A stretch of DNA of 64,000 bases from Dokdonia sp. (GCA_020630915.1 JAHDIF010000003.1:248001-312000), one strand, 5' to 3'; positions 9,042 to 17,205 are shown, counted from the stretch's first letter. The notes: generated by a model from the sequence alone, not told the origin. Program-made: numbers and translations.

Positions 9042-9135
9042 ATACTTAATTTCCGCGTAGGTGGAAATCTTATCCACCCAAGCGCTGTTTTTGTTATTCT
9101 TTAAATCTTTCAAGTAGGATGAATGATTTCTATAG

Positions 9136-9145
9136 TACAAATGTA
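9136..9145. promoter_or_regulatory. BlaI-type operator core (TACAAATGTA)
   Basis: TACAAATGTA has the TACAnnTGTA pattern of BlaI/MecI operators. It contains the minus-strand -7 box TACATTTG of the blaI promoter (9145-9138). A TTG at 9168-9166 stands exactly 20 bp upstream, so repressor binding would cover the promoter. Confidence 0.75.
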
Positions 9146-9146
9146 T

Positions 9147-9182
9147 AACTATTTTTATAGTTATACAACTATTTTTATAGTT
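9147..9182. repeat. Two 16-bp palindromes (AACTATTTTTATAGTT), 20-bp period
   Basis: Identical copies at 9147-9162 and 9167-9182, separated by ATAC so that they repeat every 20 bp, about two helical turns. They fill the spacer and upstream side of the blaI promoter. They are probable extra repressor or activator sites. Confidence 0.8.
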
Positions 9183-9243
9183 TAAGTGATACTTATTCTT
9201 GAGCTGTTGCATAGTTAGAAAGTGACATTTTATTCTCAAGAAG

Positions 9244-9274
9244 TTGTACTAAGCCTTTCATAAAAGTATCTTTG
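9244..9274 (+). promoter_or_regulatory. Promoter of the cysteine-synthase-like gene
   Basis: TTG at 9244-9246, 20-bp spacer, TATCTTTG at 9267-9274. Transcription should start a few bases later, leaving a leader of about 15 nt before the ATG at 9293. Confidence 0.7.
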
Positions 9275-9292
9275 CACCATCAAAATAAACAT

Positions 9293-10279
9293 ATGGATTA
9301 CGCCGAAAATATATTAGGAACCATAGGGAATACACCTATGGTTAAAATGAATGCCTTAGTAAAAGATGTACCTGCACTTGTACTTGCCAAGTACGAAACC
9401 TTTAACCCAGGCAACTCAGTAAAAGATCGTATGGCATTACAGATGATAGAAGATGCAGAAGCAGATGGTAGATTACAACCTGGCGGAACTATTATAGAAG
9501 GAACTTCTGGTAATACTGGAATGGGATTAGCACTGGCAGCTATTATTAAAGGATATAAAATGGTATGTGTAATCTCAGACAAACAGTCTAAGGAGAAGAT
9601 GGATATACTTCGAGCGGTAGGGAGTGAAGTAGTCGTATGCCCTACAGATGTTGAGCCAGATGATCCAAGATCATACTATTCTACCTCTAAAAGACTGGCA
9701 GAAGAAACTCCTAATAGCTGGTATGTAAATCAATATGACAATCCAAGTAATGCTAAGGCTCATTATCAAAGTACAGGGCCAGAAATTTGGAAACAAACAG
9801 AAGGCAAGGTCACTCACTTTATTGTAGGAGTTGGAACTGGAGGTACCATTTCTGGCGTTGGGAAGTACCTTAAGGAGCACAACCCAGATATAAAAATATG
9901 GGGAATCGACACCTACGGTTCTGTGTTTAAAAAATACCATGAGACAGGCATTTTTGATGAAAATGAGATCTACCCCTACATTACAGAAGGCATTGGAGAA
10001 GATATTCTTCCAGAAAATGTAGATTTTGACATCATTGATGGATTTACCAAGGTAACTGACAAGGACGCAGCTATTTATACTCGTCGCCTAGCCAAAGAAG
10101 AAGGGATGTTCTTGGGGAACTCTGCAGGCTCTGCCATAAAAGGCTTGTTGCAGCTTAATGAAGAAGGGAAGTTTGGTCCAGATGATGTGGTGGTTATCTT
10201 ATTTCATGATCATGGGAGTCGCTATGTGGGTAAGATGTTTAATGACGATTGGATGCGTGAAGTAGGTTTCTTAGAATAA
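9293..10279 (+). CDS. PLP-dependent cysteine/cystathionine beta-synthase family enzyme
   Basis: A 328-residue fold-type II PLP enzyme. The Schiff-base lysine lies in NPGNSVKDRMA, substrate binding in EGTSGNTG, and the phosphate loop in GVGTGGTISGVG. It should make cysteine from activated serine and sulfide, or cystathionine. The segment NQYDNPSNAKAHYQSTGPEIW resembles cystathionine beta-synthases more than CysK, but there is no C-terminal CBS regulatory pair, so the exact substrate is open. I start at the ATG at 9293 (MDYAENILG) because an upstream TTG would overlap the -7 box. It is divergent from blaI and followed 27 bp later by a DUF2851 gene. Confidence 0.9.
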   Translation: MDYAENILGTIGNTPMVKMNALVKDVPALVLAKYETFNPGNSVKDRMALQMIEDAEADGRLQPGGTIIEGTSGNTGMGLALAAIIKGYKMVCVISDKQSKEKMDILRAVGSEVVVCPTDVEPDDPRSYYSTSKRLAEETPNSWYVNQYDNPSNAKAHYQSTGPEIWKQTEGKVTHFIVGVGTGGTISGVGKYLKEHNPDIKIWGIDTYGSVFKKYHETGIFDENEIYPYITEGIGEDILPENVDFDIIDGFTKVTDKDAAIYTRRLAKEEGMFLGNSAGSAIKGLLQLNEEGKFGPDDVVVILFHDHGSRYVGKMFNDDWMREVGFLE

Positions 10280-10306
10280 GCAGTAGTAATTAATTATCTT
10301 CACATC

Positions 10307-11584
10307 ATGCGGGAAGATTTTTTACATTACGTCTGGAAATTTAAGAAGTTCGCTTTCGCGAAAGCGCACACAACCACAAATCAAGCGATCACCTTACATT
10401 CCGTTGGGCAGCACAATCACGGTGCAGGTCCAGATTTTTTTAATGCTAGATTGTCGCTTGATGATCAAGAATGGGCTGGGAATGTAGAGATACACTTAAA
10501 ATCTTCTGACTGGTATGTACATGGCCACGAGACCGATGAAGCCTATGATAATGTCATACTTCACGTGGTGTGGGATCACGATGTAGATATTTTTAGAGCA
10601 GATAATACGCCATTGCCCACATTAGCTCTTAAAGATTATGTTTCTCAAGAACAGTTAACCGGCTACAAAAACCTTTTTGCCCACCAAGACAGGCGATGGA
10701 TTCCCTGTCAAAATGAACTTCCAGAAGTGCCTTCTCATATATGGAATCACTGGCAAGAACGCTTATATTTAGAACGCCTGCAACATAAAACCCAACGCAT
10801 TAATATCTTGCTTGAGGAGTCCAACAACGATTGGGAGCACGTACTTTTTATAATGCTTGCGAGAAATTTTGGCACGAAAGTAAATGGCGCTTCATTTGAG
10901 AGTTTGGCAAAGGCTATTGATTTTAGTGTGATACGCAAGTGTGCCCAAGAACCTTTTAGGCTAGAGGCATTGTTATTAGGAGCTGGTGGATTGTTACCAG
11001 AGGAGAGCGTAGACAGTTATGCCTTACAACTAGAAGGTGAGTATGAGTTTGTGCAACATAAGTTTACGTTGAATAGGGATGGCGTATTACCCATTCAGTT
11101 TTTTAAGTTGCGGCCGGCTAATTTTCCTACCATACGGTTATCTCAACTAGCCATGTTGTATCACAGGGTCCCAGGTTTATTTCGGCGGTTGATGAAGGAA
11201 TCGTCACTGGAAGGTATGTATGAGATTCTTTTGGTACAGGCATCTGCCTATTGGGACACGCATTTTAACTTCGGTAAATCACAAACCAAACGTTCTAAAA
11301 AACTTACGAAAGCATTTATAGATTTACTGCTTATTAATACGGTTATTCCCCTCAAGTTTGCCTATAATCAACATCTTGGTAAAGATGATCACGAAGAGCT
11401 ATTACTACTCATCGAACACATCAAACCAGAGAAGAATACGATAGTTCAAAAGTATGATGATTTGAGGTCTAAGGCTACTTCGGCTATACAATCACAGGCG
11501 CTTATTCAATTAAAAAATGAATACTGTTCTAAACATCAATGTTTACAGTGCAGTGTGGGCAATTGGTTGATGGGGAAGGGTTGA
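10307..11584 (+). CDS. DUF2851 family protein
   Basis: A 425-residue cytoplasmic protein matching the DUF2851 pattern: MREDFLHYVWKFKKF at the start, HNHGAGPDFFNARL and WAGNVEIHLKSSDWYVHGH near residues 35-80, and a C-terminal pair CSKHQCLQC. The conserved acidic and histidine residues in the first 100 positions have the flavour of a nuclease core, but no activity is established. It probably shares the transcript of the upstream enzyme (27-bp gap, no terminator between). The palindrome encodes FAFAKAHT at residues 15-22, in place of a short variable link after the first helix. Confidence 0.9.
   Translation: MREDFLHYVWKFKKFAFAKAHTTTNQAITLHSVGQHNHGAGPDFFNARLSLDDQEWAGNVEIHLKSSDWYVHGHETDEAYDNVILHVVWDHDVDIFRADNTPLPTLALKDYVSQEQLTGYKNLFAHQDRRWIPCQNELPEVPSHIWNHWQERLYLERLQHKTQRINILLEESNNDWEHVLFIMLARNFGTKVNGASFESLAKAIDFSVIRKCAQEPFRLEALLLGAGGLLPEESVDSYALQLEGEYEFVQHKFTLNRDGVLPIQFFKLRPANFPTIRLSQLAMLYHRVPGLFRRLMKESSLEGMYEILLVQASAYWDTHFNFGKSQTKRSKKLTKAFIDLLLINTVIPLKFAYNQHLGKDDHEELLLLIEHIKPEKNTIVQKYDDLRSKATSAIQSQALIQLKNEYCSKHQCLQCSVGNWLMGKG
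10352..10365. repeat. Dispersed palindrome, copy 4 (AFAKA frame)
   Basis: Perfect GCTTTCGCGAAAGC near the start of the DUF2851 gene, flanked C/G so it extends to 16 bp. Confidence 0.95.
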
Positions 11585-11593
11585 GAGATGTTA

Positions 11594-12160
11594 TTATACC
11601 TTTTGAGAAGGCCATAAAAAGTATCCTAGCACAATTCCTGCGAGAAGAATAATCAGTTTAACGCCTACAGTAACGTCTTTTTTAAAGTGTACATTATCGT
11701 TGCATTGTAACTTCGAGCAATCACAGTTTTCATATTCCGTAAGGCCTTTAGTATAGTCTTGGCAGAGTACTCTAGTGAGATAGGGTGTTTCTGCTTTTGC
11801 GATTTCTGTATGAAAGTTTGTGCAATTGATATGTGCGGGTTGTTCTATTACAAATCCCGTTGTACCCAGCGCTAGAGAGATGAAAAGTAAGATAATAAAA
11901 TTTCGTTTAAAATTGATAGTAGTTGTTACTTCTCGCTGAAAAAATACGTTGGTCACAAACAACCCAAATAGAAATATCAAGATGATAAAGGTAGGAGAGG
12001 AATCATAAACTACTTGGCTTATTGTTGGATAGCCATTTGGGAATACAAATACAATATCTAAGGCAATGAGTCCTATAAATACAAATAGGATTATCATTTT
12101 AAAACGTTTAATCTTTTTGGTATCCAGCTGCTTTACTATTTTTTCGGTAAGTGCTTTCAT
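11594..12160 (-). CDS. Membrane protein with Cys-rich loop, function unknown
   Basis: A 188-residue protein from the ATG at 12160 (MKALTEKIVKQLD); a longer frame to 12193 would overlap its neighbour. Hydrophobic segments lie near residues 24-42, 55-75, 85-105 and at the C-terminus. Between the third and fourth is an extracytoplasmic loop with cysteines (NCTNFH, VLCQDY, ENCDCSKLQC). I do not recognise the family. It follows another four-span membrane gene by five bases on the same strand, so the two are surely one operon and may form a complex. Confidence 0.7.
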   Translation of the reverse strand: MKALTEKIVKQLDTKKIKRFKMIILFVFIGLIALDIVFVFPNGYPTISQVVYDSSPTFIILIFLFGLFVTNVFFQREVTTTINFKRNFIILLFISLALGTTGFVIEQPAHINCTNFHTEIAKAETPYLTRVLCQDYTKGLTEYENCDCSKLQCNDNVHFKKDVTVGVKLIILLAGIVLGYFLWPSQKV

Positions 12161-12165
12161 GTTTC

Positions 12166-12621
12166 TTATTTGACCAAATGATTCATAGACCATACGAAGT
12201 GTCCTACTAGCAATCCTGCTGTAAATAGGATCACTTGAAAGGTTTTATTAGTTCTCTTTTTTTGAAAAATTAGCCCTGTAGCGAGTAATATAAGACTGAG
12301 GCTAGCTACGATAATCACATCAAAAATGCCACACTCCATACTCATCCCAAGCTTTTTACAATCTACAAGTCTAGAGGTGCCACCTAAAAATAGATGTCCT
12401 GCAACCACCCCAAAAAAGAATGTGATAAAGTAAAACTTATGGTATGACCATTCTCTTATAATAACATTTACGTTATCGTTTGGGATATCATTAAGTTTTG
12501 CTGAGATTTCAAGAATGAATAACACGATCACCGCCAGAGCAATCACACCCATAACCGTATAGTATAAAGTGTCTAGTAAAGGAGCTTCCAGTCTAGTACA
12601 GAGTGCATAAATAAAATTCAC
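12166..12621 (-). CDS. Four-span membrane protein, function unknown
   Basis: 151 residues with four predicted membrane helices (about 18-38, 57-75, 95-115, 125-145) and a short loop CKKLGMSMECG containing two cysteines. No family recognised. The architecture (four spans, cysteines in the central loop, a closing GHFVW motif) resembles the gene directly downstream (GYFLW at its end), so they may be distant paralogues. First gene of a two-gene operon. Confidence 0.75.
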   Translation of the reverse strand: MNFIYALCTRLEAPLLDTLYYTVMGVIALAVIVLFILEISAKLNDIPNDNVNVIIREWSYHKFYFITFFFGVVAGHLFLGGTSRLVDCKKLGMSMECGIFDVIIVASLSLILLATGLIFQKKRTNKTFQVILFTAGLLVGHFVWSMNHLVK

Positions 12622-12726
12622 GTCGTAAATAAACTACCTTTTATTTATATGATCTAAGGGTAAATAGTGGTTTTAGTTCGGGGTAAATACCCTAAAAGTG
12701 TCAAGCAATAATAACCAAACTAGGTA

Positions 12727-13305
12727 TTAGACTTTATTTTGAAATCTTCTAATCGCCTCAAACATATGTCTACATCTAGCTTTATAAGCAGCACTTCCAG
12801 AGGCATAGCCATCTTCCATAATGCGTTGTAATTCAGGATGTACCCAATCTATCTCTGTGCCTAGCCAGAATAAAGAGGTCATTGTATAAGCTTTTACGGC
12901 TACTTTTTGCTCGGTAATCATCCAGTCAAAGCCTGCTTCTACGAGGCGTTCTTTGTGGGTAGGAGTGAGAAATTTTCGCGTAAGCGGGTCCTGTATTTTA
13001 TAATAAGATAGTGCGAGATATTCGGTGATTTTGGCTACGGGTCGCAAGGCCGAATCCTGATATACGGTATTCATTTTTTCTGTAAAAACATCCAGATAAG
13101 GCAGAAGGATAGACAAGTCTTGCTTGCACACAAACTCACATAACCAACCTGCACGATTGGAACGCTTATCATCTACCAGAAATAGGATGTCTAAAGCGTG
13201 AGGGAATAGGGCAGGATTGTCCAGTACGAGTTGGGCATAATACGCGCGTTTCTCACGACTATGATTTACATAGTTTAAATGCTCATAGAGTTCCCGTTGT
13301 GTCAC
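12727..13305 (-). CDS. Helical-repeat protein, 192 aa, function unknown
   Basis: An all-helical protein with HEAT/ARM-like spacing (LDNPALFPHALDILFLVDDKRSNRAGWLCEFVCK). It starts at a GTG (13305); the next Met is about 80 residues in, too late to be plausible. Similar proteins are often carried in flavobacterial genomes as hypothetical or mislabelled adenylosuccinate lyase, but no catalytic motif is visible. It contains a T-variant of the dispersed palindrome (12974-12985), read DPLTRKFL. Divergent from the haem-binding gene by 37 bp. Confidence 0.75.
   Translation of the reverse strand: MTQRELYEHLNYVNHSREKRAYYAQLVLDNPALFPHALDILFLVDDKRSNRAGWLCEFVCKQDLSILLPYLDVFTEKMNTVYQDSALRPVAKITEYLALSYYKIQDPLTRKFLTPTHKERLVEAGFDWMITEQKVAVKAYTMTSLFWLGTEIDWVHPELQRIMEDGYASGSAAYKARCRHMFEAIRRFQNKV
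12974..12985. repeat. T-variant of the dispersed palindrome
   Basis: TTTCGCGTAAGC, the same one-base variant as at 1209; read LTRK on the coding strand. Confidence 0.6.
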
Positions 13306-13342
13306 TTTATTTTTTACTTTTGAGTTCTTTAAAAATATAAAA

Positions 13343-13816
13343 ATGAAGTGGATTAAAAGGTTTTTGATGTTAGCTTTAGTAGCATTGGTAGTAATGCAGT
13401 TTATTCGTCCAGATAAGAATGAAGGTGGTTATGAATCGCTGGCAACTTTTCTTGCAGAGACAAAACCTACACCAGCAGTTGAGGCTACGCTGCAATCTGC
13501 CTGTTATGATTGCCATAGTAATCAAACCAACTATCCTTGGTATAATAATATTGCGCCTGTTTCTTACTGGTTAGACGAGCATATTATAGATGGGAAGAAG
13601 CACTTAAATTTTGCAGAGTGGGATACGTATTCTGTAAAGCGTAAAGACCATAAACTAGAAGAAGTAGCAGAAGAGGTAGAGAAAGGAGAGATGCCTCTTG
13701 ATGAGTATACATGGACACACGGTGATGCTAAGCTGAGCGATCAACAGGTGAAAGAACTTATCCAATGGGTGAGTGCTGCACGATTGCAGTACGGGCCTCA
13801 ATTACAGGCTCAATAG
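13343..13816 (+). CDS. Haem-binding domain protein (CxxCH)
   Basis: A 157-residue exported protein with an N-terminal membrane anchor or signal (MKWIKRFLMLALVALVVMQF). It carries one haem c attachment site, CYDCHS, at about residues 51-55, followed by NQTNYPWYNNIAPVSYWLDEHIIDGKKHLNFAEW. This is the signature of the Haem_bd domain found in many Bacteroidota envelope proteins. It is expected to face the periplasm and carry electrons or sense redox. Its last 15 bases overlap the convergent sirtuin gene. Confidence 0.9.
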   Translation: MKWIKRFLMLALVALVVMQFIRPDKNEGGYESLATFLAETKPTPAVEATLQSACYDCHSNQTNYPWYNNIAPVSYWLDEHIIDGKKHLNFAEWDTYSVKRKDHKLEEVAEEVEKGEMPLDEYTWTHGDAKLSDQQVKELIQWVSAARLQYGPQLQAQ

Positions 13817-14485
13817 TTTAGTGACCACTTTAGGAACACCAGTCGTCGCATTTTCGGCATAGATTTCTAGGTTTTTTCGTGGACTTACTGATGGACGTGG
13901 GTCTATAAAATGTATGCTAGCCTCTGGTTGAGCATAATCTATAAGCCCTGCTGCGGGATAGACCTGCATAGAGGTGCCAATGATAAGAATATAATCTGCC
14001 TGGCTTACCAAAGCAGCTGCAGGTTCTAAGAGCGGTACCATCTCACCAAACCATACAATATGCGGTCGCAACTGATATCCACCTTGCGACAGATCACCAG
14101 TTACCAGATTTTTAGTCCAATCCTGTACATCTGTCTCATTATGGGTACAGCGCACTTTGCATAACTCGCCGTGTAAATGCATAACATGCGAGCTTCCCGC
14201 ACGCTCGTGTAGGTTGTCTACATTTTGGGTAACGATATGAACGTTATATTTTGTTTCTAAGTCTACCAGTGCCTTATGAGCCTCGTTAGGAAGTACTTCT
14301 AGTAATTGCTTGCGTCGCTGGTTGTAAAATTCTAATACAAGCTCTTGATTTGCCTGCCATCCTTGAGGAGAGGCTACTTCCATCACATCGTGACCTTCCC
14401 AGAGACCGTTTGCATCTCTAAAAGTTTTTAAACCACTCTCTGCGCTTATGCCTGCTCCAGTGAGAACCACTACTTTTTGTTTCAT
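13802..14485 (-). CDS. cobB: Sir2-family NAD-dependent protein deacylase
   Basis: 227 residues, cytoplasmic. The NAD-binding motifs GAGISAESGLKTFRD (residues 10-24) and TQNVDNLHERAG, the catalytic His in HLHGE, and the GTSMQVYPAAGL segment are all present. FYNQRRKQL contains the Tyr-x-x-Arg pair that in CobB/SIRT5 favours succinyl- or malonyl-lysine. The first zinc pair is CKVRC. The usual second Cys pair before LRPHIVWFGE is absent, being replaced by VTGDLSQGGYQ, so the zinc site looks reduced or lost. The gene overlaps the haem-protein gene tail-to-tail by 15 bp. Confidence 0.93.
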   Translation of the reverse strand: MKQKVVVLTGAGISAESGLKTFRDANGLWEGHDVMEVASPQGWQANQELVLEFYNQRRKQLLEVLPNEAHKALVDLETKYNVHIVTQNVDNLHERAGSSHVMHLHGELCKVRCTHNETDVQDWTKNLVTGDLSQGGYQLRPHIVWFGEMVPLLEPAAALVSQADYILIIGTSMQVYPAAGLIDYAQPEASIHFIDPRPSVSPRKNLEIYAENATTGVPKVVTKLLSL

Positions 14486-14775
14486 AGGAATAAAAATACG
14501 AAGTAAAAGATAATAGGAATTAGGAAATAGGTGTTAGGGAGTAGGAGTGTTGAGAACAGAGAACAGTGAAAATAGAACATAAAGTAAAGTATAAATGGTC
14601 TAAACTATAATAACCCAACACCCAACACCCAACACCCAACACCCAACACCCAACAACCAACAACCAACAACCCATACCCAACTTTATTTTAAAAATCTCC
14701 AATCAACAATCGTTAATCTTCAATCAACAATCAACAATAGTTAATCTCCTTATCTTTACCCTCCAAGCAATACCT
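14486..14775. other. Low-complexity intergenic region
   Basis: 290 bases between the sirtuin and trmH genes made of simple-sequence tracts: GGAATTAGGAAATAGG-like runs, the heptamer array at 14613-14682, and CAATCAACAATC-type repeats just before trmH. No gene seen. Confidence 0.6.
14613..14682. repeat. Heptamer tandem repeat, CCCAACA then CCAACAA
   Basis: C-runs start at 14614, 14621, 14628, 14635, 14642 and 14649 (CCC), then 14657 and 14664 (CC) and 14671 (CCC), almost exactly every 7 bp. The minus strand reads GGGTGTT repeated, a sequence able to fold as a four-tier G-quadruplex. Such an array is slippage-prone. Confidence 0.9.
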
Positions 14776-15438
14776 ATGGATCACAAATTATTGGAGTATT
14801 TACAATCTTTTCTTACCGAGAGGCGTCGCAGCCTTTTTGATAAAGTTTTAGAAGGACGTACACGCCATATTACGGTGGCTGTAGAAGATGTGTACCAATT
14901 GCACAATACCAGTGCAGTGATACGCAGTTGTGAATCTTTTGGTGTCCAGGATTTGCACGTGATAGAAGAGGTAAATGCTAAGCGTATAGATCGTGAGATC
15001 GCTATGGGTGCTCAAAAATGGGTAGATGTGCACAGACATACTAATACAAAGGATTGCATAAGCACGCTTAAAGCGAAAGGCTACCGCATCATTGCCACCA
15101 CGCCACATAAGAAAGCACATACCTTACAAGAATTTGATGTTACAGAAAAAGCGGCTATTTTCTTTGGACGAGAGACAGAAGGTCTTAGCCAATCTGTTCT
15201 GGATGCGGCAGATGATTATATCTATATCCCAATGGTAGGATTTACAGAGAGTTTAAATATTTCAGTTTCTGCGGCAATAACCTTGCAACATCTAATGTCC
15301 AAAGTAAAATCGTCTGATATACAGTGGCAATTTACAGAAGAGGAACTCTTTGAAAAAAAGTTAGACTGGACACGTAAAATGATTAAAGATGTGGAGCGTA
15401 TAGAATCCCGCTTTACCGCTTCACAAATTAGGAAATAG
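14776..15438 (+). CDS. trmH: tRNA (guanosine-2'-O)-methyltransferase, TrmH/SpoU family
   Basis: 220 residues of a SPOUT-fold methyltransferase, probably modifying G18 in tRNA with S-adenosylmethionine. The three SpoU motifs are visible: NTSAVIRSCESFG (about residues 33-46), FFGRETEGLS (motif 2) and IPMVGFTESLNISVSAAI (motif 3, the trefoil knot). N- and C-terminal helical extensions (ERRRSLFDKVL; LDWTRKMIKDVERIESRF) are those of TrmH itself and not of the shorter TrmL. It is monocistronic, downstream of the simple-repeat region. Confidence 0.92.
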   Translation: MDHKLLEYLQSFLTERRRSLFDKVLEGRTRHITVAVEDVYQLHNTSAVIRSCESFGVQDLHVIEEVNAKRIDREIAMGAQKWVDVHRHTNTKDCISTLKAKGYRIIATTPHKKAHTLQEFDVTEKAAIFFGRETEGLSQSVLDAADDYIYIPMVGFTESLNISVSAAITLQHLMSKVKSSDIQWQFTEEELFEKKLDWTRKMIKDVERIESRFTASQIRK

Positions 15439-15517
15439 TGGTTTATAAGTACTTCTTTGTATTGCGCTCTCCCTGCGGTCGTATATCTGACTGATGGTAG
15501 GCAAGTCTCACAAGTTT

Positions 15518-15531
15518 GCTTTCGCGAAAGC
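15518..15531. repeat. Dispersed palindrome, copy 5 (intergenic)
   Basis: Perfect GCTTTCGCGAAAGC between trmH and the small gene at 15594; it lies about 40 bp upstream of that gene's promoter. Confidence 0.95.
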
Positions 15532-15554
15532 GAAGTAATTTAAAAAGACCTTAA

Positions 15555-15582
15555 TTGAATGACAATCAATGTGTTATTTTTG
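15555..15582 (+). promoter_or_regulatory. Promoter of the 44-aa gene
   Basis: TTG at 15555-15557, 17-bp spacer, TATTTTTG at 15575-15582, 12 bp before the ATG. Confidence 0.65.
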
Positions 15583-15593
15583 TATATTACCCT

Positions 15594-15728
15594 ATGAATA
15601 TTCCAAACGAAGCATACGAAATTCTAATTCTTGTAGGTATAGTAGCAGTGGCAATGGGCGTGGTGAGCTATGTAACCAAAAGTAGTAGTAACTTTAGAAG
15701 TAGAAGAAATAAAAGAGCAAGGAGATAG
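15594..15728 (+). CDS. Small membrane protein with basic tail, 44 aa
   Basis: The product starts MNIPNEAYEILILVGIVAVAMG, a short polar N-terminus and one membrane segment, and ends in a strongly basic Ser/Arg tail (SSNFRSRRNKRARR). A matching promoter lies directly upstream and a terminator hairpin downstream at 15753-15795, which argues that it is expressed as its own unit. The family is unknown to me. The positive-inside rule predicts the tail in the cytoplasm, where it could touch RNA, ribosomes or lipid. Confidence 0.6.
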   Translation: MNIPNEAYEILILVGIVAVAMGVVSYVTKSSSNFRSRRNKRARR

Positions 15729-15752
15729 TAGTGCCTGGTAAATTTCTTTAGT

Positions 15753-15795
15753 AAGATAGCGTAAGAGTTTAGTACTGCTCTATCTTCTTTTTCAG
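15753..15795 (+). terminator. Probable terminator after the 44-aa gene
   Basis: AAGATAG pairs with CTATCTT around a 20-nt loop, followed by CTTTTTC. Confidence 0.55.
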
Positions 15796-15870
15796 TTTTT
15801 AGTAAATAGCACCTACACGTAATTTTATTTTTTTCTTAATTTTAAGTATGCAACTAATTCTTTTTTTGCA

Positions 15871-16401
15871 ATGATGACTCTTATTTATAGTATAGCGGCT
15901 TTGATTGTAATAGTCATTATTCTTGCAGCAATAGCCCCAAAATCTTATAACGTACACCGTAGTATTCTTATTGATAAGCCTAAGGAAATGGTTTTTGCGC
16001 ATGTTAATATGGTTAGAAATCATAAAATATGGTCTCCTTGGAATCTTAAAGATCCTAATATGAAACTCACTTACCAAGGAACCGATGGTGAGGTAGGGTT
16101 TATCTCAAGATGGGATGGTAATAAAGAGGTAGGTGCGGGTTACCAAACAATTGTTAATGTAGTGCCTAACGAGCGTATGGATAATCATCTAGTATTTTTA
16201 CGTCCGTTTAAGTCAGAAAGTGAGGGGTATTATCTTTTTGAAGATGCTGCTCCAGGACAAACTAAAATTACATGGGGTTTTAAAGGAACTAACAAGTTTC
16301 CGGCTACTATATTTATGCTTATGTACAATATGGATAAAGTGGTGGGGAAGGAGTTTCTACAGGGCCTTACAAACTTAAAAACACATCTTGAAGAAGGATG
16401 A
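15871..16401 (+). CDS. SRPBCC-family (polyketide cyclase-like) protein
   Basis: 176 residues. An N-terminal membrane anchor (LIYSIAALIVIVIILAAIAP) is followed by a START/Bet v1-like domain: YNVHRSILIDKPKEMVFAHV, the NHKIWSPWNLKDPNMKLTYQG loop, ERMDNHLVFLRPFKSESEGYY and the C-terminal long helix KVVGKEFLQGLTNLKTHLEE. Such domains bind hydrophobic ligands in a cavity; the ligand is unknown. Start ambiguity is one residue (MM). It is convergent with the next gene with no gap. Confidence 0.85.
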   Translation: MMTLIYSIAALIVIVIILAAIAPKSYNVHRSILIDKPKEMVFAHVNMVRNHKIWSPWNLKDPNMKLTYQGTDGEVGFISRWDGNKEVGAGYQTIVNVVPNERMDNHLVFLRPFKSESEGYYLFEDAAPGQTKITWGFKGTNKFPATIFMLMYNMDKVVGKEFLQGLTNLKTHLEEG

Positions 16402-17205
16402 TTATTGTCGTTTTAACACACGATACTCCTCATAACACTCGCTTATAGCATCAAGAATCTGGAGATCATTGGCCGTATTGATAAAATTATCTGAGTAGTT
16501 ACAGTTATTTAAGATTGCGTCTATATCTAACCTACTTATTTGCAATAAGGCAGTAAGTGTTTCTCTATCGAACTTCTTTTCAAGTAAGGCTCTTACATTG
16601 TCATCTTCTTTCATCTTGCGCAACTTACTGAGCTGCTGTCCCTTTTTACTAAAAAGGTTGTACAAGAAGTCTGCAGGATTAAAAATAGCACTTAGTACTT
16701 TAGTCACTGCACCAGGCTGTGATTTGCCTGTCTCATATCCCGTATTCAATCCCGAAATACTGTAGCGAGAATTGTTGTAAATAGGAATACGTTTTGCATC
16801 AATCTCAAGATATCCTGTAAGTTGTATTTCTTGTACTAAAACTTCTTCTAAGGCAATACCAATCTCCGTCATTTTAATTTTTACACCACCAAACTTCACC
16901 CAGTCTGCACTCACACGTACTTGTAAAGACTTATACCCTAAATATGAGAAATAAAGTGTGTCATCTACTTTTGCTTCAACCTCAAAACGTCCTAGAGCGT
17001 CGGTGGTTGCTCCTTTTACATTATTGAGGTTCACAATATTTACATTTTGCAACGCAATGTCTGTAGATGAACTCAAAACAGTTCCTTGAATAATCCCTTC
17101 TTCAAGAGTTACGGGATCTGGAGGACTTTCAGCTATATCGCCTTCTTGTCCAAAAGCAATTAAGTGAAGACTACAAATTAAAATGATTAGTACTAGTTTT
17201 TTCAT
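16402..17205 (-). CDS. Secreted protein with carboxypeptidase-like regulatory domain
   Basis: 267 residues with a cleavable signal (MKKLVLIILICSLHLIAFGQ). Residues ~38-110 form a CarboxypepD_reg-like beta sandwich (IIQGTVLSSSTDIALQNVNIVNLNN, TDALGRFEVEAKVDDTLYFSYLGYK, ALEEVLVQEI), the domain that heads most TonB receptors of this phylum. There is no barrel afterwards; the C-terminal ~140 residues are helical with an unknown fold. It probably acts in the periplasm or at the outer membrane. It stands just downstream of the RNA helicase but is spaced by 75 bp. Confidence 0.85.
   Translation of the reverse strand: MKKLVLIILICSLHLIAFGQEGDIAESPPDPVTLEEGIIQGTVLSSSTDIALQNVNIVNLNNVKGATTDALGRFEVEAKVDDTLYFSYLGYKSLQVRVSADWVKFGGVKIKMTEIGIALEEVLVQEIQLTGYLEIDAKRIPIYNNSRYSISGLNTGYETGKSQPGAVTKVLSAIFNPADFLYNLFSKKGQQLSKLRKMKEDDNVRALLEKKFDRETLTALLQISRLDIDAILNNCNYSDNFINTANDLQILDAISECYEEYRVLKRQ

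Noticed and set aside
14520-14702. 60-codon minus-strand frame with GCWVLGVGCWVLG
   Set aside because: It is only the translation of the heptamer repeat; no signal of a real gene.
15799-16077. Minus-strand frame opposite the SRPBCC gene start
   Set aside because: Overlaps a clear family gene and has no recognisable domain.
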